Translations under genes and position numbers: made by a program
From: Flavobacteriaceae bacterium
GTDB taxonomy: Bacteria; Bacteroidota; Bacteroidia; Flavobacteriales; Flavobacteriaceae
NCBI GenBank assembly: GCA_016763215.1
Contig: JAESUF010000173.1
Span: 1-5,177, forward strand
Reading direction: 5' to 3'
DNA length: 5,177 nt
The notes under the pieces: generated by a model
The model's database searches: none
The model's input: the letters and a program-made list of their open reading frames with translations, nothing else
What the model was told of the DNA's origin: nothing
Shown here: positions 1-4,350 of the stretch, piece by piece
How positions within the stretch are numbered: the first letter of the stretch is position 1
Layout: each line of letters starts with the position of its first letter

Positions 1-198
1 GTGTCTCGTTAAGACATGATGAATTTGATCTTGGTATTTATACAACTCATCATATACAGGCATAATGGCTCCTCCAGGATACCCATACAATATATCAACA
101 CCTTCAGCAAGTAGACATTTGATTACTGCTTCACTACCTGAGATTCGTTCTGTTGTTTGTACTGATTTTACTACTGATTTTATTGTTTCTGTATTCAT
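1..198 (-). CDS. ilvB: Acetolactate synthase large subunit, N-terminal part (cut by window edge)
   Basis: Acetolactate synthase is a thiamine diphosphate enzyme. It condenses pyruvate with a second pyruvate or with 2-oxobutyrate, the first common step to valine, leucine and isoleucine. Only the first 66 codons are visible, from ATG at 198-196 to a His codon at 3-1. The residues ERISGSEAVIKCLLAEGVD (17-35) followed by ILYGYPGGAIMPVYDELY are the hallmark N-terminal pyrimidine-binding segment of the family. The fragment ends in VLTRH; in the family the next residue is the Glu that activates the cofactor, and it lies outside the window. The start fits the usual short variable leader before the conserved ERISG. 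It follows ilvD on the same strand after 108 bases, consistent with one ilv operon. A 17-base inverted repeat sits three bases upstream of the start codon. A paralogous catabolic acetolactate synthase is unlikely given the ilvD neighbour. Confidence 0.93.
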   Translation of the reverse strand, partial: MNTETIKSVVKSVQTTERISGSEAVIKCLLAEGVDILYGYPGGAIMPVYDELYKYQDQIHHVLTRH

Positions 199-201
199 AA
201 T

Positions 202-218
202 AAATCTTATTAAGATTT
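202..218. repeat. 17-base inverted repeat abutting the ilvB start
   Basis: AAATCTTA, one base, then TAAGATTT form a perfect 8-base inverted repeat. It ends three bases upstream of the ilvB ATG, where ribosomes would bind. In RNA it could fold into a short AU-rich hairpin, or in DNA it could be a protein site. It is A/T-rich in an A/T-rich region, so chance is possible. Confidence 0.4.
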
Positions 219-240
219 TATATTATTATTTTTCTTTATT

Positions 241-255
241 TCGACTTCACTTCGA
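241..255. repeat. TCGACT..TTCGA intergenic motif, copy 1
   Basis: The 15-base TCGACTTCACTTCGA in the ilvD-ilvB gap resembles TCGACTACGTTCGA at 2397-2410. Both are intergenic and bounded by TCGA. This looks like a degenerate member of a short dispersed intergenic repeat of the kind common in flavobacterial genomes. Two imperfect copies are weak evidence. Confidence 0.35.
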
Positions 256-290
256 TAGCTGAGTGTACACACTCAATAATCGTATGAGTG
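253..290 (-). repeat. Hairpin with alternative pairing in the ilvD-ilvB gap
   Basis: TGAGTGT (260-266), two bases, and ACACTCA (269-275) form a perfect 7-base inverted repeat. Outer arms CGAT (253-256) and ATCG (279-282) can extend it across an internal loop. A second TGAGTG at 285-290 could pair with the same CACTCA (270-275), so two hairpins compete for one arm. On the minus strand the structure is followed by A-rich rather than T-rich sequence, so it is not an intrinsic terminator. An RNA processing or stability element between ilvD and ilvB is plausible but unproven. Confidence 0.45.
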
Positions 291-306
291 ATACTTAACT
301 GCGTTG

Positions 307-1984
307 TTAAAATTCGTCAGTGACACAGCCTTTAGATGCTGATGAAACTGTTTTCGCATACTTGTACAAAACACCTCGCTCAAATTTCAATTGTGGTGCT
401 ATCCATTGAGCTCTTCGTTTTTTAATTTCTCCTTTTGAAACTTCTAACTCAATGCTGTTCGTTTCTGAATCAATGGTAATTACATCTCCGTCTTTTACCA
501 AAGCAATCACACCCCCATCTTGTGCTTCGGGTGTAATATGTCCGACGACAAAACCATGGGTTCCACCTGAAAAGCGTCCATCTGTAATTAATGCCACATC
601 CTTTCCTAAACTTGCTCCCATAACAGCTGCTGTTGGTTTTAACATCTCTGGCATACCTGGTCCTCCTTTTGGTCCTTCGTAACGAATTACAATCACATCT
701 CCTTTTTCTACTTTCCCATCTCGAATTCCATCATTTGCTTCATACTCACCTTCAAAAACCTTTGCTTTTCCTGAAAAACGAAGCCCCTCTTTTCCTGTAA
801 TCTTAGCAACACTTCCTTCAGTGGCTAAATTTCCATAGAGCATTCTTAAATGCCCCGAGATTTTAATAGGCTCTTCTAATGATTTTATCACCTCTTGTCC
901 TTCTGTTAAATCTGGTACGTCTAATAAGTTTTCCGCTAATGTTTTTCCTGTAACTGTTAAACAGTCTCCATGCAACAATCCTTTTTTTAATAAGTATTTT
1001 AATACCGCAGGAATTCCACCAACTGCATGGACATCTTCCATCAAATACTTTCCGCTCGGTTTTAAATCAGCCAAGAAAGGTGTATTATCACTAATCCTTT
1101 GAAAGTCTGCTAGCGTAAATTCTATTTGTGCTGCTCTTGCAATTGCTAAAAAGTGTAGCACTGCATTGGTAGAACCTCCTAAAATTGTAATCAAACGAAT
1201 AGCATTCTCTAAAGATTTTTTGGTAATAATATCTAATGGCTTTATGTCTTTTTCTAATAACAATCGAATTGCTTCACCTGCTGCTACAGCTTCTTCTTTC
1301 TTAGCACTACTCAATGCTGGATTAGAAGAATTGAATGGCAAAGTCATTCCCAATGCTTCTATCGCAGAAGCCATTGTATTGCAGTATACATTCCACCACA
1401 GCTCCTGCTCCTGGACATGCTTTTTCTACAATATTCTGATATTCAACTTCCGTCATTGTTCCAGCAACCTTGCTTCCCCAGGCTTCAAAAGCAGATACAA
1501 CATCTAATTTCTTACCATTGTGGCATCCAGAATCAATGGTTCCTCCATACACTAAAATTGAAGGTCTGTTTAAACGAATCATGGCCATTAAAGCTCCGGG
1601 CATATTCTTATCACATCCTACAACAGTAATCAGTCCATCGTAACTCATCGCTTGCACTACAGTTTCCATAGAATCTGCAATGAGATCTCTTGAAGGCAAC
1701 GAATAACGCATCCCTGGTGTTCCCATGGATATCCCATCACTAACTCCAATCGTATTAAAGATCAGTCCTATGATGTCTTCATTTTTCGTTCCTTGCTTTG
1801 CTAATTTTGCTAAATCATTCAAATGCATATTACACGGATTTCCTTCGTATCCTGTACTTGCAATTCCGATCAACGGTTTTTGCAAATCTTCCTTAGTCAA
1901 CCCTATAGCATACAACATCGCTTGAGCTGCTGGTTGCGTTGGATCTTGTGTTACTGCTTTGCTATATTTATTTAATTCTTTCAT
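307..1984 (-). CDS. ilvD: Dihydroxy-acid dehydratase, frame broken by two 1-base deletions
   Basis: IlvD is an iron-sulfur dehydratase that converts 2,3-dihydroxy-isovalerate and 2,3-dihydroxy-3-methylvalerate to the 2-oxo acids that precede valine/leucine and isoleucine. Codons 1-195 run from ATG 1984 to 1400 in one frame and the rest (from MASAIEALG at 1374) in another. A short stretch between them is in the third frame and reads CGGMYTA. Restoring one base near 1400/1401 and one near 1379-1380 gives GACGGMYTANTMASAI, the family sequence, and a protein of 559 residues, which is normal length. Visible motifs are [10 protein letters not shown] (Cys51), GCDKNMPGA (Cys124, with the Lys that is carbamylated in the family) and [14 protein letters not shown] near the C-terminus. 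The third cluster cysteine, Cys196, lies in the damaged stretch. The end, [12 protein letters not shown], is intact. ATG 1984 overlaps the stop of a 32-codon frame (ATGA). Expression is probably controlled by the two upstream attenuators. It is inactive as written; a sequence error is the likelier cause. Confidence 0.95.
1379..1401 (-). other. Double frameshift site in ilvD
   Basis: On the minus strand GCTGTGGTGG should read GC[T]TGTGGTGG, and GCAATACAATG should read GCAAATACAATG, to give the conserved A-CGGMYTANTM. Each is the loss of one base, from TT and from AAA, about 20 bases apart. The frame moves from codons starting at position 1 modulo 3, to 2, to 0. Because the middle frame spells CGGMYTA exactly, two separate deletions fit better than one insertion. 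Confidence 0.9.
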
Positions 1985-2079
1985 GCCGTTTTTGATACTA
2001 ATTTTGATTGTTCTCCTAAAATGTCTTGTTTGGCAAAACGATCATTGTGATAAATTACACTGTTCTCTTTGTAATACAT
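1981..2079 (-). CDS. Small ORF of 32 codons overlapping the ilvD start
   Basis: This frame begins [15 protein letters not shown], ends [11 protein letters not shown], and stops in TGA, which shares bases with the ilvD ATG (ATGA). I do not recognise it. The start is preceded by an A-rich AAATTAAACAACAAA tract very like the one before the second leader peptide (GTAAACAACAAATG), so initiation is plausible. It has no run of Ile, Val or Leu and no transmembrane segment, so it is not an obvious attenuator peptide. It contains AGGAGAA (2017-2011), a strong Shine-Dalgarno-like site, but that is 26 bases from the ilvD ATG, too far for normal use. Translational coupling to ilvD is the most natural role. 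It could instead be a chance frame or a lineage-specific micro-protein. Confidence 0.45.
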   Translation of the reverse strand: MYYKENSVIYHNDRFAKQDILGEQSKLVSKTA

Positions 2080-2236
2080 TTTGTTGTTTAATTTTTCGAA
2101 ATTAATTTTTTAGTTCCTTTTTTTTTCTAAATCTTCTTGAAGACTATTAAGTTCATAAATTTTATTTATTAACTAATGATTTGATTTACAGTTGCCTGTG
2201 TTTATTTAATTATGATATTCAATTTTTTGAATTCAT

Positions 2237-2268
2237 AAAAAAACCTGTATCAATTGATACAGGTTTTT
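2237..2268 (-). terminator. Intrinsic terminator of ilv attenuator 2
   Basis: CCTGTATCAATTGATACAGG (2244-2263) is a perfect palindrome. It is flanked by A5 and T5, which extend pairing to 15 bases per arm, and on the minus strand it ends in T7 (2243-2237). It lies 26 bases after the stop of the second leader peptide and about 250 bases before ilvD. Its T-rich tail and the paired antiterminator upstream point to minus-strand use, though the hairpin is symmetric enough to work in both directions. Confidence 0.88.
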
Positions 2269-2290
2269 AAGTATGGCAACTATCTGTATC
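2256..2290 (-). promoter_or_regulatory. ilv attenuator 2: Antiterminator pairing of attenuator 2
   Basis: On the RNA strand GATACAG (2290-2284) starts three bases after the leader stop codon and is identical to GATACAG in the 3' arm of the terminator (2251-2245). It can therefore pair with CTGTATC of the 5' arm (2262-2256) as a 7-base antiterminator that excludes the terminator. A ribosome stalled at the Ile/Val codons would leave it free; one that reaches the stop codon would cover it. I found no clear partner for the classical protective hairpin inside the leader. Confidence 0.8.
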
Positions 2291-2293
2291 GAC

Positions 2294-2350
2294 TCACGGT
2301 GGGTGAATAATAATGACAATAATTACGACTATGATGCTACTTAAATTCAT
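2294..2350 (-). CDS. ilvL: ilv operon leader peptide 2 (attenuation peptide)
   Basis: This 18-residue reading frame, MNLSSIIVVIIVIIIHPP, has ten consecutive Ile and Val residues (6-15): seven Ile and three Val. It is preceded by the A-rich start region GTAAACAACAAATG and ends in TGA. The pattern closely resembles the enterobacterial ilv leader peptide, which has a Val/Ile run ending in Pro-Pro. A mutually exclusive antiterminator and terminator follow directly, then ilvD. The inferred job is to sense charged tRNA-Ile and tRNA-Val: ribosome stalling on the run would let RNA polymerase read through into ilvD. The peptide itself probably has no function. It is far too short for standard gene calling. 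Confidence 0.9.
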   Translation of the reverse strand: MNLSSIIVVIIVIIIHPP

Positions 2351-2396
2351 TTGTTGTTTACTTTACTTCTGTTTTACTTTGATTTGCCTTCGTCTC

Positions 2397-2410
2397 TCGA
2401 CTACGTTCGA
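2397..2410. repeat. TCGACT..TTCGA intergenic motif, copy 2
   Basis: TCGACTACGTTCGA lies in the presumed 5' untranslated region of leader peptide 2, just downstream of the promoter. It resembles the motif at 241-255. It could form a small hairpin through its terminal TCGA sequences. Confidence 0.35.
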
Positions 2411-2420
2411 AATAAGATCT

Positions 2421-2454
2421 CAAACTTATAGCAAAACAAAAAAGCCTTCCCAAA
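2421..2454 (-). promoter_or_regulatory. Bacteroidota-type promoter between the two attenuators
   Basis: On the minus strand the -7 box TAAGTTTG (2428-2421) matches TAnnTTTG exactly. A TTTG at 2454-2451 serves as the -33 box, with a 22-base spacer, within the range seen in flavobacteria. Transcription would start near 2414 and give about 65 untranslated bases before leader peptide 2. The -33 box falls in the terminator 1 hairpin. No equally good promoter is visible upstream of leader peptide 1. Confidence 0.6.
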
Positions 2455-2465
2455 TTGGGAAGGCT
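2438..2465 (-). terminator. Intrinsic terminator of attenuator 1
   Basis: On the minus strand AGCCTTCCC (2465-2457), a five-base AATTT loop and GGGAAGGCT (2451-2443) form a GC-rich 9-base stem, followed by TTTTTT (2443-2438). It is a textbook intrinsic terminator. It lies 35 bases after the stop of leader peptide 1 and could also end transcripts coming from leuB. Confidence 0.9.
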
Positions 2466-2501
2466 CTTGATTTATTTTTTAAATTTTACAATACCCTTCC
2501 C
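2457..2501 (-). promoter_or_regulatory. ilv attenuator 1: Antiterminator pairing of attenuator 1
   Basis: GGGAAGG (2501-2495) overlaps the last base of the leader 1 stop codon TAG and is identical to GGGAAGG in the 3' arm of terminator 1 (2451-2445). It can pair with CCTTCCC of the 5' arm (2463-2457) as a 7-base GC-rich antiterminator. The layout repeats that of attenuator 2 with unrelated stem sequence. A ribosome at the stop codon would hide the segment and let the terminator form. Confidence 0.8.
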
Positions 2502-2563
2502 TACCGTTGTGAAATAATCACAACAATACTAATAGAGACGATATTTAAAATTTGTTTGTTCAT
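2501..2563 (-). CDS. Leader peptide 1 (Ile/Val-rich attenuation peptide)
   Basis: This 20-residue frame, MNKQILNIVSISIVVIISQR, runs from ATG 2563 to TAG 2503-2501. From residue 5 to 17 it is almost all Ile and Val (six Ile, three Val, one Leu), with Asn and Ser between. Its start is preceded by the A-rich ACAAAA. It is followed by its own antiterminator and intrinsic terminator, so it forms a second complete attenuator upstream of the one nearest ilvD. It begins 85 bases after the leuB stop with no other gene between, so it either has its own unrecognised promoter or is reached by transcripts from leu. The DNA shows little similarity to leader 2, so a recent duplication is not evident. Confidence 0.85.
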   Translation of the reverse strand: MNKQILNIVSISIVVIISQR

Positions 2564-2648
2564 TTTTGTACTCGGCAAATGTTAGACTTATTTTTTAAAA
2601 TTCCAAATTATTTTTAGTAAACCTAATTAATTGGGAATGAATTGCACT

Positions 2649-3764
2649 TTAAATGATTGTACTTTGCCCTAGGTGTATGTTTTGAAAATTAACATTACTC
2701 TCTTCTTGGTTTTCAATATAATCTGAAATAAAATCACCTACTTTCGATGTAGAAAATGCTTTCCCCTTGTTAATATCTACCGTAGTAATTCCCAGCTCTA
2801 ATGACTTTTCAACACCTCTTTCTATAGCCAAAGCTTCTCGATGTAATCCTACGTGTTTTAATAGCATTGCTGCTGCTAAAATAGAGGCTAATGGATTCGC
2901 TATATCTTTTCCTGCTGCTTGTGGAAACGATCCATGAATAGGTTCAAAAAGTCCTGTTTTTTCCCCAATAGATGAGGAAGCTAATAGACCTATAGACCCT
3001 CCAATAACACTAGCTTCATCACTAATAATATCTCCAAATAAGTTCTCTGTTAATATAACATCAAACTGTTTTGGATTTAAAATAATTTGCATAGCAGCAT
3101 TGTCTACAAATAAAAAATTTAACGTTACATCTTTATATTGTTTTCCTATTTCTGTAACCGTTTTTCTCCATAACCGAGACGTTTCTAAAACATTTGCTTT
3201 GTCAACAAGGGTTACTTTTTTGCGTCTATTTTGGGCTTCTTTGAATGCCAAATGAGTAATTCTTTCTATTTCCTCAACAGAATACGAGCATCCATCAAAT
3301 GCTATTTGGCCATCATCACTTAACTCTTTAATTCCAAAATAGATCCCCCCTGTCAATTCTCTAAAAATAGAAATGTCCGTTCCTGAAATAATTTCTTTCT
3401 TTAATGGAGAATTTTCAATTAACTGTTGGTATGCTTTTACTGGACGAACATTGCAAAACAACCCCAATTCTTTCCGTAACTTCAACAACCCTTGCTCGGG
3501 TCTTACTTTTGCTGTAGGGTCATTGTCATACTTAGGATCTCCAATTGCACCAAATAAAATAGCATCTGATTTTTCACACAATGCAATGGTTTCATCAGGT
3601 AATGGATTTCCTGTTTGGTCAATGGCACATGCTCCCATCAATCCTTCTTTAAATATAAATCTGTGGTCATATTCTTGTGCAACAGCATTCAATACCTTCT
3701 TTGCCTGCATGGTTACTTCTGGTCCTATTCCATCTCCTGGAATTACTGCAATATTTAATTTCAT
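2649..3764 (-). CDS. leuB: 3-isopropylmalate dehydrogenase
   Basis: LeuB oxidises and decarboxylates 3-isopropylmalate to 2-oxoisocaproate with NAD, the last leucine-specific step before transamination. The 371-residue frame is complete and matches the beta-decarboxylating dehydrogenase family throughout. It has AVIPGDGIGPEV (6-17), substrate-binding arginines in LRKELGLFCNVRP (Arg97, Arg107) and Arg135 in FRELTGGIYFG with catalytic Tyr142. It also has Lys189 in VDKANVL, Asp221 in FVDNAAMQ, metal-binding Asp245 and Asp249 in NLFGDIISDEAS, and the NAD-binding GLFEPIHGSFPQAAGKDIANP. The C-terminus extends past KVGDFISDYI by about 20 residues (ending LGQSTII). The start is two bases after the restored leuD stop, with AGGATAA from the end of leuD as a close ribosome site, so translation is probably coupled. 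Isocitrate dehydrogenase is excluded by the leu context and the motif set. Confidence 0.97.
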   Translation of the reverse strand: MKLNIAVIPGDGIGPEVTMQAKKVLNAVAQEYDHRFIFKEGLMGACAIDQTGNPLPDETIALCEKSDAILFGAIGDPKYDNDPTAKVRPEQGLLKLRKELGLFCNVRPVKAYQQLIENSPLKKEIISGTDISIFRELTGGIYFGIKELSDDGQIAFDGCSYSVEEIERITHLAFKEAQNRRKKVTLVDKANVLETSRLWRKTVTEIGKQYKDVTLNFLFVDNAAMQIILNPKQFDVILTENLFGDIISDEASVIGGSIGLLASSSIGEKTGLFEPIHGSFPQAAGKDIANPLASILAAAMLLKHVGLHREALAIERGVEKSLELGITTVDINKGKAFSTSKVGDFISDYIENQEESNVNFQNIHLGQSTII

Positions 3765-3766
3765 TT

Positions 3767-4350
3767 TTATCCTATATTGAGTGCTTCGAAAGCTTTAATT
3801 TTTTCTTTTTTACTGATTAAAAAATCGATATCATCATAGCCGTTTAATAGACACACTTTTTTAAACGAGTCTATTTCAAAACCGATAGTTCCAACTGATG
3901 TTTGTACTACTTGATTTCTAAGTTTATGGTAATCTCTAATGCTGGATTCTCTAGTATCTCTTTTAATAACTTTTTCAAAAATTCATCAGGGACTTGTATT
4001 GGAAGCAATCCATTATTTAAAGCATTTCCTTTAAAAATATCAGCAAAAAAACTACTAATAATTACCTTAAATCCATATTCTGATAATGCCCAAGCTGCGT
4101 GTTCTCTACTAGAACCACAACCAAAGTTATTTCCCGCTACTAGAATACGACCTGTATACCTTTTGTTATTTAGTGTAAAATCCTCATTCGTAGATCCATC
4201 TTTATGAAATCTCCAATCTTTAAATACATTCTCGCCAAATCCTTTTTTATCTGTTGCTTTTAAAAAGCGAGCAGGAATTATTTGATCTGTATCTATATTT
4301 TCAGTTGCCAATGGAACTGCTCTACTTGTTAATTGAGTAAATTTCTCCAT
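3767..4350 (-). CDS. leuD: 3-isopropylmalate dehydratase small subunit, frameshifted near the C-terminus
   Basis: LeuD is the swivelling small subunit that pairs with LeuC to isomerise 2-isopropylmalate to 3-isopropylmalate. The open frame gives 147 residues with [14 protein letters not shown] (18-31) and the active-site loop [15 protein letters not shown], then stops at TAG 3909-3907 just after TINLEIK. In the adjacent frame the sequence continues as [36 protein letters not shown] and ends KAFEALNIG at TAA 3769-3767, exactly how LeuD proteins end. Adding one A to the AAA at 3917-3915 joins them (INLENQVVQT) into a 194-residue protein of normal length. The ATG shares its A with the leuC stop (TAATG), and leuB starts two bases after the restored stop. 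If the deletion is real, the last ~47 residues are lost and activity is doubtful. Confidence 0.95.
3915..3917 (-). other. Frameshift site in leuD
   Basis: On the minus strand TTAGAAATCAAGTAG should be TTAGAAAATCAAGTAGTA: one A is missing from a run of four. The upstream frame stops six bases later, while the next frame continues with about 47 codons of clear LeuD C-terminus. Confidence 0.88.

Noticed and set aside
65..262. Plus-strand 65-codon open frame
   Set aside because: It is a shadow of ilvB and the adjoining gap; the minus strand encodes a clear acetolactate synthase N-terminus.
199..306. Third attenuator between ilvD and ilvB
   Set aside because: A hairpin is present, but there is no leader frame and no T-tract after it on the coding strand.
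1322..1399. ilvD N-terminal frame continuing to 1322 with the tail [11 protein letters not shown]
   Set aside because: These residues are out-of-frame readings past the first deletion; the conserved sequence continues in the other frames.
1379..1401. Programmed ribosomal frameshift in ilvD
   Set aside because: Two shifts 20 bases apart would be needed, with no slippery heptamer, and the family is not known to use frameshifting.
2127..2156. Nine-codon frame MNLIVFKKI on the minus strand as a third leader peptide
   Set aside because: It is very short, has only Leu-Ile-Val once and is not followed by a terminator; the next sequence on the strand is an A-tract.
2438..2465. Hairpin as only the leuB operon terminator
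   Set aside because: It may do this too, but the Ile/Val leader frame and the matching antiterminator segment at its stop codon fit an attenuator and would be unexpected by chance.
2313..2585. Plus-strand 90-codon open frame across the leuB-ilvD gap
   Set aside because: It is antisense to both leader peptides and terminator 1, has low-complexity Leu/Phe/Ile composition and matches no family. The minus-strand attenuators explain the region better.
1985..2648. T-box or other riboswitch controlling ilv
   Set aside because: I see no T-box consensus or known aptamer; the leader peptides account for amino acid sensing. A covariance-model search would settle it.
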